Shown: positions 9,391 through 18,855, counted from the first letter of the stretch. The stretch: 64,000 nucleotides of DNA from Deinococcus soli (ex Cha et al. 2016) (GCF_001007995.1 NZ_CP011389.1:2456501-2520500), one strand, 5' to 3'. The notes: generated by a model not told the origin, from the letters alone. Numbers and translations are program-made.

Positions 9391-12015
9391 GTGACTCCCG
9401 CAGCCTTCACCGCCGTGCAGGCGGCCCTGAGTGACCTGATGCGCGTCCACACGCCCCGCGCCACCCTGCTCGCCTCGCTGGGCGACGAGGTGCTGCGCGT
9501 CCGCGCCGACACCCCCCCCGAACGTGCCGGACTGGACCTCGTGCCCCCCGACGAGTGGTTCGAACGTGGCGAGATGACCTGGCTCACGCGCGACGGCGCG
9601 CTGCTGGGCCTGCTGTGGCAGGAGGACAGCCCGCCCCCCGACGCGGCCGTGCAGGTCCTGACCATGCTGCTCGCGGCCGCCCGCGCCGACGGCGTGCACC
9701 GCGAGACAGAGGTGCTCATCACCCAGCTGCCCGTCGCCACGGCGTGGCTGACCGGCGACCTGGTGTTCCGCAAGGTCAGTCGCCCGTTCCTGGAACTGTT
9801 CGCCCTGGCCGAACCCGATGTGACCGGCCGCCCCGTGCAGGACGTGTTCCGCGACCGCCCGGCGCTCGTGCAGGCGCTCATGCAGGCGGGTGCGGGCCGC
9901 TCGGTGCGTCTCCCGGACGAGCAGATCACGCACGCCGGGCACGCCGCGTGGGTGCGCGGCGAGGCGAGACCGTACTTCGGGGCGTCCGCTGCCGGGGTCA
10001 TGCTGACCCTGCAGGACGTGACCGGCGAGTACGAACGCGCCGCCCGCGTCTCCGCGCTGCTGGACACTGACACGCCCGCCGCGCTGCTGTCGGAATCCGG
10101 CGCGGTGTTGCAGGCCAGCCAGGGGTTCCTGAGCCTGCTGCCCGCCGGGGCACCGGTCGTGACCGGAGCGCCCCTGTGGTCCTGGGCGTGTTTCGCGGAC
10201 GTCCCCAGCGACCCCGTGCGGGACCTCGTGCGGCTCGCCGCGACCGGCGGCGCCGCCCGCGCGGACGTGGAACTCGCCGGGGGCGGCAGCCTGAACCTGC
10301 GCGTGCGGCGCACCAGCGAACCCGGCCTGCTCGTCGCCGAGGGCGAGGCCGCCGCGCGGGACGGCCTCGCCCCGCTGGGCGTCATGAGTCAGGTGCTGGC
10401 CCTTTCGGAGGACGCCACCATCCTCGTGGATCATGCCGGGCGCGCCCAGCTGGTCAGCGAACGTGCCGCGACGCTGCTGGGCGTGGAGGCCGCGCGGCTG
10501 GTCGGGCTGGCCGTCACGCGCGTCATGACCGAACTGGGCGTCAAGATCTTCACGCCCGAGGGTGAACCGCTGGCCCTGCCCGACTGGAAGGAGATTCCCC
10601 TCCCCCTGCGGCGTGAGGTGCTGCTGGCCCTCCCGGACGGCACGGTCCGCCAGATGGAACTGCGCGCCACCGGCGTGGGCGGCGAGGCCGGCGGCGCGCG
10701 CGGCAGCGTCCTGCTGACCCTGCGGGACCTGACGGCCCTGCGCCGCGCGCAGGCGAAGATCCGCCACGACGCCCGCCACGACGCCCTGACGGGCCTCCTG
10801 AACCGCACCGGGGTGCGCGAGGCGCTGGGCCGCACCGGTGAGCGCGGCGCGGCCGTCTGCCTGGACCTCGACGGGTTCAGTGAACTGAACGCCGCGCTGG
10901 GCCGCACCGCCTGCGACCGCCTGCTCATCCAGGTGGCCGCCCGCCTCAACGACCTGAGCAGCGAGACGCGCGGCCTGTCCGCCCGGCTGGCTGACGATTC
11001 GTTCATGGTGTTCCTGCCGGACCTGAGCGCCGCCGCCGCCCTGAACCGCGCCGGGGCAGTCCTGGACAGCCCGCTGCGGGTCGGGCAGCGGGACGTGCAG
11101 CTGACCGCCGCGCTGGGTGTCGCCGACCGCCCGGACGACGCGCAGGGCGACGCGGTGCTCGCCAACGCCGAGGTCGCCATGCAGCACGCCAAGCGGCAGG
11201 GGCGCGCGCAGCGCAGCGTGTTCCAGCCCGCCCTGCGCGACGAGGTCGCCCGCGCCTTCGAACTCGAGGAGGCGCTGCGCGGCGCGCTGGACAAGGACCA
11301 GTTCACCCTGCTGTACCAGCCCGCGCTGTCCCTGAAACGCGACCGGGCCTTCAGTGCCGAGGCGCTGCTGCGCTGGAACCACCCCACGCTGGGCCTGCTC
11401 GGCCCGGCCCGCTTCCTGGACCTCGCCAGCCGCAGCGAACTGATCACGCACGTCAGCGAGTGGGTCGTGCAGGAGGCCGTGCTGGGCCGTCAGGCGGTCC
11501 GCGCCGCGCTGCCGGACCGCCACGCGAACTGGACGGTCAGCGTGAACCTGAGCCTGGAGGAACTGCGCCGCTCGGCCGGGCTGCGCCGCCTGCTGCCGCT
11601 GCTGTCCGCCGAGGGGGCGCCCGACATCGAGGTGAGCGCCGGGAGCCTGCTCGACCACAGCCAGGAGACGCTGGGCCTGCTCGAACAGCTGCGCTCCCTG
11701 GGCGCCCGGCTGAGCGTGGACGACTTCGGGGACGGCGCGAGCAGCCTCGCGGCCCTGACGCGCTTCCCGCTGAGCGCCGTGAAACTGCACCCCACCCTGA
11801 CCGCCCGCCTGCCCGGCGACGAGAAATCCCTGACGCTCGTGCAGGGCACCATCGACCTGGCGCACAACCTGGGATTGCAGGTCGTGGCCGTGGGGGTGGA
11901 GACCGCCGATCAGCTGGGTATCCTGCGGGAACTGGGCTGCGACGCCGCGCAGGGCTACGCGATCACGCCCCCGCTGTCCGGCGCGGACCTGATCAGCTGG
12001 CTGCGCGACCACTGA
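9391..12015 (+). CDS. PAS-GGDEF-EAL signalling protein with degenerate catalytic motifs
   Basis: A soluble protein of about 874 residues from the GTG at 9391; in-frame ATGs at 9298 and 9319 are alternatives. After an N-terminal sensory region with two or three PAS-like segments (for example ITQLPVATAWLTGDLVFRKVS and LSEDATILVDHAGRAQLVSE) come a GGDEF domain (from DALTGLLNRTG) and an EAL domain to the end. The GGDEF signature reads LADDSF, so cyclase activity is unlikely. The EAL domain keeps EALLRW, VNLS and DDFG but has VSAG for the usual TES, KLHP for KID and AVGVET for AEGVET, so several metal ligands are lost. It is best read as a non-catalytic c-di-GMP or protein-interaction receptor. 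No partner gene is adjacent. Confidence 0.85.
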   Translation: MTPAAFTAVQAALSDLMRVHTPRATLLASLGDEVLRVRADTPPERAGLDLVPPDEWFERGEMTWLTRDGALLGLLWQEDSPPPDAAVQVLTMLLAAARADGVHRETEVLITQLPVATAWLTGDLVFRKVSRPFLELFALAEPDVTGRPVQDVFRDRPALVQALMQAGAGRSVRLPDEQITHAGHAAWVRGEARPYFGASAAGVMLTLQDVTGEYERAARVSALLDTDTPAALLSESGAVLQASQGFLSLLPAGAPVVTGAPLWSWACFADVPSDPVRDLVRLAATGGAARADVELAGGGSLNLRVRRTSEPGLLVAEGEAAARDGLAPLGVMSQVLALSEDATILVDHAGRAQLVSERAATLLGVEAARLVGLAVTRVMTELGVKIFTPEGEPLALPDWKEIPLPLRREVLLALPDGTVRQMELRATGVGGEAGGARGSVLLTLRDLTALRRAQAKIRHDARHDALTGLLNRTGVREALGRTGERGAAVCLDLDGFSELNAALGRTACDRLLIQVAARLNDLSSETRGLSARLADDSFMVFLPDLSAAAALNRAGAVLDSPLRVGQRDVQLTAALGVADRPDDAQGDAVLANAEVAMQHAKRQGRAQRSVFQPALRDEVARAFELEEALRGALDKDQFTLLYQPALSLKRDRAFSAEALLRWNHPTLGLLGPARFLDLASRSELITHVSEWVVQEAVLGRQAVRAALPDRHANWTVSVNLSLEELRRSAGLRRLLPLLSAEGAPDIEVSAGSLLDHSQETLGLLEQLRSLGARLSVDDFGDGASSLAALTRFPLSAVKLHPTLTARLPGDEKSLTLVQGTIDLAHNLGLQVVAVGVETADQLGILRELGCDAAQGYAITPPLSGADLISWLRDH

Positions 12016-12039
12016 CAGCAGAATTGAGCTGCACCTGAG

Positions 12040-12105
12040 CAGTGGTTGAACGTGGCGTTGATGGGCGTGCTGCTGGCCCCTCAACGGAACTGGAAATCGC
12101 TGTGA
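12040..12105 (+). repeat. 66-bp intergenic element, copy A
   Basis: Shares a common layout with copies at 18662-18728 (minus) and 22425-22491: CAGTGGTT at one end, an internal GGGCGTGCTGCTGGCCCCTCA, and GGAACTGGAAATCGCTGT at the other. An internal stem (GTTGA/TCAAC) is possible. It sits just after the stop of the PAS-GGDEF-EAL gene, in the same orientation. Confidence 0.65.
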
Positions 12106-12112
12106 TCCGGAG

Positions 12113-12220
12113 CTTCACGGGCGGGCCGGGAGATGATTCCTGCCTGCCCGGTGCTGTTGGCCGCTGGCCGGGGCTCCGGGCAGGGGCAGGGCTGAGTTGT
12201 GTCGTGGCAGGCCCGTGAAG
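12113..12220 (+). ncRNA. candidate structured RNA with nested stems
   Basis: Perfect 10-base outer arms CTTCACGGGC (12113-12122) and GCCCGTGAAG (12211-12220) enclose an inner perfect helix CTGCCCGG / CCGGGCAG and a further small hairpin with TGGCC repeats. The nested helices over about 108 bases suggest a small RNA or a 5' leader. It matches no riboswitch or housekeeping RNA that I recognise. The coding gap runs from 12016 to 12329. Confidence 0.35.
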
Positions 12221-12329
12221 GATCGCTCAAGGGTGGTGGCGGGAATGGCAGGCTGGCTGACATCTTCCGCCCGTTCCGGTCGTTTAACGTGAACGCGTTT
12301 TTCACAGTTCACCCCCCGGAGGTTCACGC

Positions 12330-13319
12330 ATGCCCCAAGACGACCGCACTGCCCCCCGTCCCGCCCGCCGCGACACGCTGCGCTTCCTGACCGCCACCGG
12401 CGCCGCCCTGGCCGCCGCGCCCCTGGCCCGCGCCCAGACGGCGCCCGCCACCCCGGCCACGCCCGCCGCCGCGTCCGGCGCCATGGCCATGAACGGCAGC
12501 GGCTTCTACCGCCAGAAGATCGGCGACATGACCCTGACCACCGTCAGCGACGGCACCGCCGCCCTGGCCGCCGTGCTCCCCACCTGGGGAGCCAACCCTG
12601 ACCGGCAGGCCGAGTTCGCCGCGACCCTCGCCGAGTACAGCGTTGCCGCCACGAACACCGTGAACCACTTCAACCCGGTGCTGCTGGAGATCGGCGGGAA
12701 ACGCATCCTGATCGACACCGGACGCGGCGGTGCGAACGGGCAACTGGTCGCGAACCTGCGCCGCGCCGGGATCGAACCCGACACGATCAGCGTCGTGTTC
12801 ATCACGCACGGACACGGCGACCACATCGGCGGCCTCACCACGAACGGCAAGCCCACCTTCGCCAACGCGCAGCACATGATCAACGAGGCCGAATTCAACT
12901 TCTGGGTCACGCAGGCCAACCCCAACGACGCCGTGAAGAACAACCTGATCGGCCTGAAGGACAAATTCAAGCTCCTGAAAAGTGGCGAGGAGATCGTCCC
13001 CGGCGTCCTGACCGTCGCCACGCCCGGCCACACCGCCAACCACCACAGCGTCCTCGCGCAGAGCGGCGGCCAGAGCGCCCTGATCCTCGGTGACGCCGGC
13101 GGTCACTTCCTGATCTCCCTGAAGCACGAGGGCGCGTACGTGGGCTTCGACACCGACGGCGCCCAGGCCGCCCGCACCCGCCAGGAGATCTTCGCGCGCA
13201 TCACCGACGGCAAACTGTGGGTCAGCGGGTACCACTTCCCGTTCCCGGCCATCGGGCACCTGCGCCGCCTCGCGCCCGGCTCGTTCGAGTACGAGCCGAC
13301 CCTCTGGAACTGGAGCTGA
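12330..13319 (+). CDS. Tat-exported metallo-beta-lactamase-fold hydrolase
   Basis: A 329-residue protein with a twin-arginine signal: [19 protein letters not shown], ending near ARA at about residue 36. The mature part is a metallo-beta-lactamase fold with the zinc motif [10 protein letters not shown] near residue 169, then [11 protein letters not shown] and LGDAGGH supplying further ligands. Zinc-loaded enzymes of this kind are often exported folded by the Tat system, which is encoded at 31187. The substrate is unknown; the family includes lactonases and phosphodiesterases. This gene has a real ribosome binding site, GGAGG at 12318-12322, unlike most of its neighbours, so it has an untranslated leader. 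Confidence 0.85.
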   Translation: MPQDDRTAPRPARRDTLRFLTATGAALAAAPLARAQTAPATPATPAAASGAMAMNGSGFYRQKIGDMTLTTVSDGTAALAAVLPTWGANPDRQAEFAATLAEYSVAATNTVNHFNPVLLEIGGKRILIDTGRGGANGQLVANLRRAGIEPDTISVVFITHGHGDHIGGLTTNGKPTFANAQHMINEAEFNFWVTQANPNDAVKNNLIGLKDKFKLLKSGEEIVPGVLTVATPGHTANHHSVLAQSGGQSALILGDAGGHFLISLKHEGAYVGFDTDGAQAARTRQEIFARITDGKLWVSGYHFPFPAIGHLRRLAPGSFEYEPTLWNWS

Positions 13320-13359
13320 CCTCCACGCCCTGAACCCACCCCGCAGTCACCCCCGGCGC

Positions 13360-13365
13360 TACACT
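13360..13365 (+). promoter_or_regulatory. -10 element of argB
   Basis: TACACT, six bases before the GTG start at 13372. It confirms a GTG start for a leaderless message. Confidence 0.65.
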
Positions 13366-13371
13366 CCGGGG

Positions 13372-14121
13372 GTGATCGTCAAGTACGGCGGGAATGCCAT
13401 GAAGAGCCTGGACCTGCGGCGCGCGGTGGCCGCCGAGATCGCCGCGCTGCGCGCCGAGCAGACGGTCGTGGTCGTGCACGGCGGCGGGCCCGTCATCGAG
13501 CGGGAACTCGCCGCGCGCGGCATCCCCAGCGAGTTCCGCGCCGGGCTGCGGGTCACCACGCCAGAGGCGATGGACGTCGTGGAGATGGCCCTGTGCCAGC
13601 TGAACAAGCAGCTCAGCCAGGACGTGGGCCACGCCGTGGGCCTGATGGGCCGCGACTCGGACCTGCTGCGCGCCGAGGTGTTCGACCCCGCCCTGGGCCG
13701 CGTGGGCCGCGTGACCGGCGTGAACGCGGACGTGCTGCGCGCCCTGATCGGCGCGGGCCTCACGCCCGTCGTGGGCTGCGTGGCCGTCGGCCCGGACGGG
13801 GACGCCCTGAACGTGAACGCCGACACTGCCGCCGGGGCGGTCGCGGGCGCCCTGAACGAGGGCATCGTGTTCCTGACCGACGTGGACGGCGTGTACCGCA
13901 CCTACCCCGACCCGGAGAGCCGCGCCGCGCACCTCACCCGCGCCGAGGTCGAGGGGGGCATCGCGGACGGCTGGATCGCCGGCGGCATGATTCCCAAGGT
14001 CCGCGCCGCACTGGACGCCCTGGACCGCGGGGCGCCCTTCGCGGTGATCGCCAGCGGCATGCACGCCGGGGCGCTGTCCGCCGCCGCGCGCGGCGAGGCC
14101 GGCACACGCATCACGCCCTGA
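13372..14121 (+). CDS. argB: acetylglutamate kinase
   Basis: A 249-residue amino-acid kinase that phosphorylates N-acetylglutamate in arginine synthesis. The N-terminal VKYGGNAM, the [10 protein letters not shown] nucleotide/substrate loop, [17 protein letters not shown] and the late [15 protein letters not shown] and LTDVDGVY motifs are classic ArgB. The product is slightly shorter than most family members. Thermus and Deinococcus also have the close relative LysZ, which acts in lysine synthesis on a LysW-bound substrate; the GLRVT segment argues for ArgB here, but the two are easily confused. It starts with GTG, six bases from the -10, and stands alone. Confidence 0.85.
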   Translation: MIVKYGGNAMKSLDLRRAVAAEIAALRAEQTVVVVHGGGPVIERELAARGIPSEFRAGLRVTTPEAMDVVEMALCQLNKQLSQDVGHAVGLMGRDSDLLRAEVFDPALGRVGRVTGVNADVLRALIGAGLTPVVGCVAVGPDGDALNVNADTAAGAVAGALNEGIVFLTDVDGVYRTYPDPESRAAHLTRAEVEGGIADGWIAGGMIPKVRAALDALDRGAPFAVIASGMHAGALSAAARGEAGTRITP

Positions 14122-14151
14122 ACGCGGCTGCGACCACGACTCTGAGCAGCG

Positions 14152-14733
14152 TCAGCGCACGCGGCTGAAGATCAGCGTGTCGCGCACCCCCGAGCCGTCC
14201 GCGGTCACGTCGTCGTTCACCAGCCTGGCGTCCAGCGCGTAGCCCAGCGCCGGGGGAATGCGGGCGCTGCGCCCGTTGGCGGGATCACAGCGGATCTCCA
14301 GGCGCCGCAGGCCCAGGCCGCCCGCCGCGCGGTCCGTCAGGGCCAGGTCGGTCAGGGCCTGCGTGACCTCGCGCGCGTAGCCCTGCCCGGCGTGCGCCGT
14401 GGCGATCCAGTACCCGATCTCGCCCTTCGGCACGCGCCAGTTCAGCGCGTGGTACCCGCTGCTGCCCACCAGTTCGGTGCCGTCAGCGTTCCACACGTGG
14501 TAGCGCAGGTTCTCCCGCGAATCGAAGCGTTCGGCGGCGCCCGTCAGGTTCTCGCGGGAGGCCTCCAGGGTCATGGGCGCCTGCGCCCACGTCATCCACG
14601 CGCGCAGTTCGGGCAAGGAGGCGTTCACGGCGGCCACCAGCGCCTCCGCGTCCGCCGGGTCGGGGCGGCGCAGGCGCAGGCGGGGCGTGACGATCTCGGC
14701 GGGCACGGTCAGGTCGGTGGGCAGCGCAGGCAT
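14152..14733 (-). CDS. GNAT-family N-acetyltransferase (RimJ/RimL type)
   Basis: A 193-residue acetyltransferase from the ATG at 14733. It has the RimJ-like pattern: [19 protein letters not shown] at the start, a strand with [32 protein letters not shown] (CoA-binding loop) and [17 protein letters not shown]. Relatives acetylate ribosomal protein N-termini or detoxify antibiotics or metabolites; the substrate here is unknown. A longer reading frame extends to 14916, but the -10 TAGACT at 14741-14746 supports the shorter product. It is convergent with argB. Confidence 0.82.
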   Translation of the reverse strand: MPALPTDLTVPAEIVTPRLRLRRPDPADAEALVAAVNASLPELRAWMTWAQAPMTLEASRENLTGAAERFDSRENLRYHVWNADGTELVGSSGYHALNWRVPKGEIGYWIATAHAGQGYAREVTQALTDLALTDRAAGGLGLRRLEIRCDPANGRSARIPPALGYALDARLVNDDVTADGSGVRDTLIFSRVR

Positions 14734-14740
14734 GCCGGGC

Positions 14741-14746
14741 AGTCTA
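14741..14746 (-). promoter_or_regulatory. -10 element of the GNAT gene
   Basis: TAGACT on the minus strand, seven bases from the ATG at 14733. Confidence 0.6.
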
Positions 14747-14794
14747 GGCGCGCCGCGCTCCACGCGCCTGCGCACAATGGCGTGCCGGTCACCG

Positions 14795-14970
14795 TTGCCC
14801 TGGCCCCACCCGGTGCGGCATACTGCCCGGGCCGCGGGCGCGGCGTCCCACGAGAGACGCCCCCGACGACAACCGAACACCCGGAGCCGGGCCGCGTCCT
14901 GCGCGTCCCCTCCCACCCCGGCAGGCCCCGCGCCCGCCGCCGGTTGTCACGGCACCCCACGAGGTGCGAC
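14795..14970 (+). promoter_or_regulatory. promoter and long leader of the SulP gene
   Basis: A plausible TTGCCC (14795-14800) and CATACT (14819-14824) with 18-base spacing precede about 140 bases of leader that include the hairpin GGCGTC/GACGCC (14842-14861). GAGGTG at 14961-14966 is the likely ribosome binding site for the ATG at 14971. I recognise no riboswitch in it. Confidence 0.4.
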
Positions 14971-16446
14971 ATGACTCCACAATCCCTGACCCGCGCGCAG
15001 CAGTACCGGCGCGAATGGCTGGCTCAACCCCGCGCGGACATCCTGGCCGGCCTGGTCGTCGCGCTGGCCCTGATCCCCGAGGCGATCGCGTTCTCGATCA
15101 TCGCGGGCGTGGACCCGCAGGTGGGCCTGTACGCGTCGTTCATCATCGCGATCGTCACGGCGTTCATCGGCGGGCGGCCCGGCATGATCAGCGCCGCGAC
15201 CGGCGCGATGGCGCTGCTCATGACCGGCCTCGTGAAGGAACACGGGCTGGCGTACCTGTTCGCCGCGAGCGTCCTGACGGGCGCGCTGCAGGTCGCGTTC
15301 GGCTGGGCGGGCCTGGCCCGCTACCTGAAGTTCGTGCCGCGCAGCGTCATGACCGGCTTCGTGAACGCCCTGGCCATCCTGATCTTCCTGGCGCAGCTGC
15401 CGCAGCTGATCGGCGCGAACGTGCAGACGTACGCGATGCTCGCGGCCGGGCTGGCCATCATCTACCTGCTGCCCCGCGTGTTCCGCGCGGTGCCCAGCGC
15501 CCTGGTCGCCATCGTGACCCTGACCGCCGTGTCGGTCCTGACCGGCGCGGACGTCCGCACCGTGGGGGACATGGGGACCCTGCCGGGCACGCTGCCGCCC
15601 CTGGCGCTGCCGCAGGTGCCGCTGACCCTGGAGACGCTGGGCATCATCCTGCCCGTCTCGCTGACGCTGGCGCTCGTGGGTCTGCTGGAGAGCCTGCTGA
15701 CCGCGCAGCTCATCGACGAACGCACCGATACCACCAGCGACAAGAACACCGAGGCCCGCGCGCAGGGCGCGGCGAACATCATCACCGGGTTCTTCGGCGG
15801 GATGGCCGGGTGCGCCATGATCGGCCAGAGCATGATCAACGTCACCAACGGCGGCCGCGGGCGGCTGTCCACCTTCACGGCGGGCCTGGGCCTGCTGATC
15901 CTGATTCTGGCGCTGCAACCCCTGCTCGTGCAGATTCCCATGGCGGCCCTCGTGGCGGTCATGATCGTCGTATCGGTCAGCACCTTCGACTGGCGCAGCC
16001 TGCGTGACCTGCGCGTCACGCCCCGGGGCGAGGTGCTCGTCATGCTGAGCACCGTGGCCGTCACGGTCTTCACGCACGACCTCAGCCGGGGCGTGCTGGT
16101 CGGCGTGATCCTCAGCGCGCTGCTGTTCGCCCGGCAGGTCTCGAACGCGTCCCGCGTGACCGTCAGCGACACCGGCGGCCTGCGCACGTACCACGTGCAG
16201 GGGCAGCTGTTCTTCGTGAGCACGCACGACTTCCTGCGGCAGTTCGACTTCACGCACGCGGGCCCCGTCGTGATCGACCTGAGCGGCGCGCACCTCTGGG
16301 ACGGGTCCGCCGTGGCCGCGCTGGACAAGGTCCTGGCCCGCTTCACCCGCCAGGGCCAGCCCCCCACCCTGCTGGGCCTGAACGAGGCGTCCGCGACCCT
16401 CTTCCGGCGCCTGAGCAGCCCCGGTGGCGCCTCCGCCGGGCACTGA
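14971..16446 (+). CDS. SulP-family inorganic anion transporter
   Basis: An inner-membrane transporter of 491 residues. The N-terminal [36 protein letters not shown] is the SulP signature region, and about ten hydrophobic segments follow up to residue 385. The last 90 residues form a STAS domain ([22 protein letters not shown]). SulP proteins carry sulfate, bicarbonate, dicarboxylates or other anions; the substrate here is not evident. A longer open frame runs back to 14392, but its first part is antisense to the GNAT gene, and the ATG at 14971 has a ribosome binding site. It is convergent with the antiporter, separated by a perfect hairpin. Confidence 0.88.
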   Translation: MTPQSLTRAQQYRREWLAQPRADILAGLVVALALIPEAIAFSIIAGVDPQVGLYASFIIAIVTAFIGGRPGMISAATGAMALLMTGLVKEHGLAYLFAASVLTGALQVAFGWAGLARYLKFVPRSVMTGFVNALAILIFLAQLPQLIGANVQTYAMLAAGLAIIYLLPRVFRAVPSALVAIVTLTAVSVLTGADVRTVGDMGTLPGTLPPLALPQVPLTLETLGIILPVSLTLALVGLLESLLTAQLIDERTDTTSDKNTEARAQGAANIITGFFGGMAGCAMIGQSMINVTNGGRGRLSTFTAGLGLLILILALQPLLVQIPMAALVAVMIVVSVSTFDWRSLRDLRVTPRGEVLVMLSTVAVTVFTHDLSRGVLVGVILSALLFARQVSNASRVTVSDTGGLRTYHVQGQLFFVSTHDFLRQFDFTHAGPVVIDLSGAHLWDGSAVAALDKVLARFTRQGQPPTLLGLNEASATLFRRLSSPGGASAGH

Positions 16447-16474
16447 CCCACGGACCGGACCGGCCACTCCAGCC

Positions 16475-16507
16475 CACCGGCCGGTCAGTGCCCATGACCG
16501 GCCGGTG
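16475..16507. terminator. bidirectional hairpin between sulP-like and antiporter genes
   Basis: Perfect 13-base arms CACCGGCCGGTCA and TGACCGGCCGGTG with a seven-base loop, centred between two convergent stops. It has no T tract on either side, but the symmetry and position suit a shared terminator. Confidence 0.6.
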
Positions 16508-16524
16508 CTCGGTTCACGCGGAGG

Positions 16525-18597
16525 TCATGTCGTCCAGCGGTGCTCGTAGCAGTACGCCCAGTCCTCGCCGGGCTCGGCGCTGCGGATGACCGGGTGCCCC
16601 TGCCCCTGCGCGTGGCGGGTCGCGTGGCGGTTCTTGCTCGAATCGCAGCAGCCGACGTGCCCGCAGGTCATGCACACCCGCAGGTGCACCCAGGTGTCCC
16701 CGGCGGCCACGCACTCCAGGCACACGTCCGCCTCGGGCGTGACCGGCCCGGCGTTGTGCGCGGCGTGCTCGCACTGGGCGCGCTGCGCAGCACTCAGGGT
16801 CACGGGCGGGTGCTCGGCGAGGTGGCGGGACAGCTGCGCCCGCGTGACCTCCGGCGGGGTGAGCAGGTCGAGGATGCCTGCCGCGACCTCCCGGTGCGCG
16901 CTCAGGACGTGCTGGGCGCCCAGCGCCTGCAACCCCGCAAACCCCTCGGGCGAGGTGGCGCGCGTGATGACCTGCACCTGCGGCGCGACCGTGCGCAGCA
17001 CACTCAGGGTCCGTTCGGTCATCTCGGTGTCGTCGTCCGCGATGACCACCGCGCGGGCCGAGTCGATGCCCAGGTCCCGCAGCAGCCCCGCGCGGGTGTA
17101 GTCCGCGATCAGGACCGGCGCGCCGCGCCCCTGGAGTTCACTCGCGCCGTCCGGACTGCGGGTGAGCACCGAGTACGGCTGCCCGGCGCGGCTCAGGGCG
17201 CGGGCCGACAGGCGGGCGTGCGCGCCGTACCCCAGGAACACCACGCGGCCCGCGACCGGCAGGCCATGCGCGCCGTCCCCGTGCGCCTCCCCGCCGGACG
17301 GCCCGGCACCTGCTGCCGCCGTGCCAGCTCCCCCGGGGGCAGGGGAGGGGAGCCGGGCCAGCAGCGGCCCGCCCAGTGCCGCCAGGGCCGGGGTCAGCGC
17401 CATCAGGAGCACCGTCGCGGCGATGAACACCCCCGAACCCTGCTCGCCCAGCCCGGCGAAACTCAGGCCCAGGGCCGCGCCGGTCGTGGCGAGCACGAAC
17501 GAGAACTCCCCGACCTGCCCGGTCAGCAGCGCCACGGGCAGCGCCGTGCGCCAGTCCTCACCCAGCAGCCGCACGCTGAGGGACGTCACGAGCACCTTCA
17601 GCAGCGTGATCAGCGCCGCCGCGCCCAGCACCAGTCCCAGGTGACTCAGGACGAACCGCAGGTCCAGCTGCACCCCCACCGACAGGAAGAACGCCGCGCT
17701 GAACAGGATCTGCAGCGGCAGAATCTCACCCATCGCCTGCGCGCCGTAACGGCTCTCACTGACCAGCAGGCCCGCCAGGAACGCCCCCAGCGCCAGACTC
17801 ACGCCCGCCAGCGCGGTCAGGCTGGCCGTGCCGAAGCACAGCGCCACGACCGCCAGCAGGAAGATCTCCGCGCTGCACGTCCGCGCCACGACCTCCATCA
17901 GGGGCGGCACCACCCGCCGCGCCGCGACGAGCACCAGCGCGATGATCCCGCCCGCCTTCGCCAGTGCGATCAGCACGCCCGCCGCGCCGCCCCCCTGCCC
18001 GGCCAGCATGGGAATCAGCAGCACCATCAGCACCACCGCCAGATCCTGGAAGATCAGGATGCCCAGACTGACCTGCCCGGTGCGGGCGTTCGTCTCGCCC
18101 CGCTCGCCCAGCAGTTTCATCACGATCGCGGTGCTCGACAGGGCCAGCAGGCACCCGGTGAATGCGGCGTCCGCCGCGCCCACCCCGAGGGCCAGCAGCG
18201 CACCCGCTGCCGCCAGAACGGTCAGGCCCACCTGCAACCCGCCCCCCAGGAAGATCAGCCGCGCGATCCTGGAAAGCCGCTCCAGGCTGAACTCGATCCC
18301 GATGGTGAACAGCAGCAGCATCACCCCGACCTCCGACGCCGCCGCGATCAGCTGCGGGTCCCGGATCAGGCCCAGCGCGCCCGGCCCCACCAGCACCCCG
18401 GCCAGGAGGAACCCGATGATCGGCAGCAGCCGCAGCCGGAACGACCCGTAGGCGGCCAGCGCCGACACGATCAGCAGCAGCGTCAGCTGCACCAGGAACG
18501 CCGGCGGTCCCGCGTGCGCCGCCTCCGCGGCGGTTCCCTCCGCGCCTGCCACGCCTGTCAGCGCCAGCGCCCCCCACATCCATCCTCGAACCGTCAT
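16525..18597 (-). CDS. CPA2 cation:proton antiporter with RCK domain and C-terminal UBP-type zinc finger
   Basis: A 690-residue membrane protein. After a signal-like start come about twelve membrane segments of the KefB/CPA2 antiporter family (residues 30-410; for example GFLLAGVLVGPGALGLI, LLLFTIGIEFSLERL). Residues about 435-560 are a TrkA-N/RCK nucleotide-binding domain (GRVVFLGYGAHARLSARAL, LIADYTRAGLLRDLGI, AVVIADDD). The last 80 residues form a ubiquitin-specific-protease-type zinc finger with the pattern CEHAAH, CLEC, CMTCGHVGCCDSS, HATRHAQGQGHPVI and WAYCYEH. It should exchange K+ or Na+ for H+, gated by a nucleotide. The zinc finger on an antiporter is unusual, since in eukaryotes this fold reads free ubiquitin C-termini. 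It is preceded by repeat copy C and a weak CATGCT promoter. Confidence 0.9.
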   Translation of the reverse strand: MTVRGWMWGALALTGVAGAEGTAAEAAHAGPPAFLVQLTLLLIVSALAAYGSFRLRLLPIIGFLLAGVLVGPGALGLIRDPQLIAAASEVGVMLLLFTIGIEFSLERLSRIARLIFLGGGLQVGLTVLAAAGALLALGVGAADAAFTGCLLALSSTAIVMKLLGERGETNARTGQVSLGILIFQDLAVVLMVLLIPMLAGQGGGAAGVLIALAKAGGIIALVLVAARRVVPPLMEVVARTCSAEIFLLAVVALCFGTASLTALAGVSLALGAFLAGLLVSESRYGAQAMGEILPLQILFSAAFFLSVGVQLDLRFVLSHLGLVLGAAALITLLKVLVTSLSVRLLGEDWRTALPVALLTGQVGEFSFVLATTGAALGLSFAGLGEQGSGVFIAATVLLMALTPALAALGGPLLARLPSPAPGGAGTAAAGAGPSGGEAHGDGAHGLPVAGRVVFLGYGAHARLSARALSRAGQPYSVLTRSPDGASELQGRGAPVLIADYTRAGLLRDLGIDSARAVVIADDDTEMTERTLSVLRTVAPQVQVITRATSPEGFAGLQALGAQHVLSAHREVAAGILDLLTPPEVTRAQLSRHLAEHPPVTLSAAQRAQCEHAAHNAGPVTPEADVCLECVAAGDTWVHLRVCMTCGHVGCCDSSKNRHATRHAQGQGHPVIRSAEPGEDWAYCYEHRWTT

Positions 18598-18661
18598 GCC
18601 CCAGCATGACAGCCCGGGAGCGGAACCCAGGGGACTTCAAGGGCACTTCAAGGGTACTTCC

Positions 18662-18728
18662 CTCAGCGGTTTCCAGTTCCATTGAGGAGCCAAGAGCACG
18701 CCCCGGGGCTCCACTGCCAACCGCTGTC
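18662..18728 (-). repeat. 66-bp intergenic element, copy C
   Basis: On the minus strand this matches copies A and B: CAGCGGTTGGCAGTGGAG at one end and AACTGGAAACCGCTG at the other, the ends being inverted repeats of each other. Relative to transcription it lies after the histidine kinase stop and before the antiporter, as do the other copies relative to their genes. Confidence 0.65.
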
Positions 18729-18752
18729 CCGTTCAGGTGCTCGCTCTGCTCG

Positions 18753-18791
18753 ATTCAGAGGTAGTGGGGAACCCCTTCAATACCTCTGAAT
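18753..18791. repeat. nested palindrome after the histidine kinase gene
   Basis: ATTCAGAGGTA (18753-18763) and TACCTCTGAAT (18781-18791) are perfect arms around an inner palindrome GGGGAACCCC (18766-18775). It probably ends the histidine kinase transcript. The core TCAGAGG is shared with the arms of the hairpin at 22357-22403. Confidence 0.5.
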
Positions 18792-18855
18792 TCTGCTGCT
18801 GGGCCCCAGCGGCGCCCTGGCGTCACGGTCGGCCGGGAAGCACTCCAGCCGGAGG

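Noticed and set aside
9322..12084. 920-residue open frame on the minus strand
   Set aside because: It is antisense to the PAS-GGDEF-EAL gene. Long opposite-strand frames are expected at this G+C content, and the protein shows low-complexity Gly/Arg/Gln/Val runs without a domain.
14842..14970. Riboswitch in the SulP leader
   Set aside because: A hairpin and a long leader are present, but none of the conserved words of known riboswitch classes could be matched.
17320..17360. Palindrome-rich CCCCCGGGGGCAGGGGAGGGG stretch as an intergenic repeat
   Set aside because: It lies within the antiporter coding region, in the linker between the membrane and RCK domains, and codes for Pro/Gly residues.
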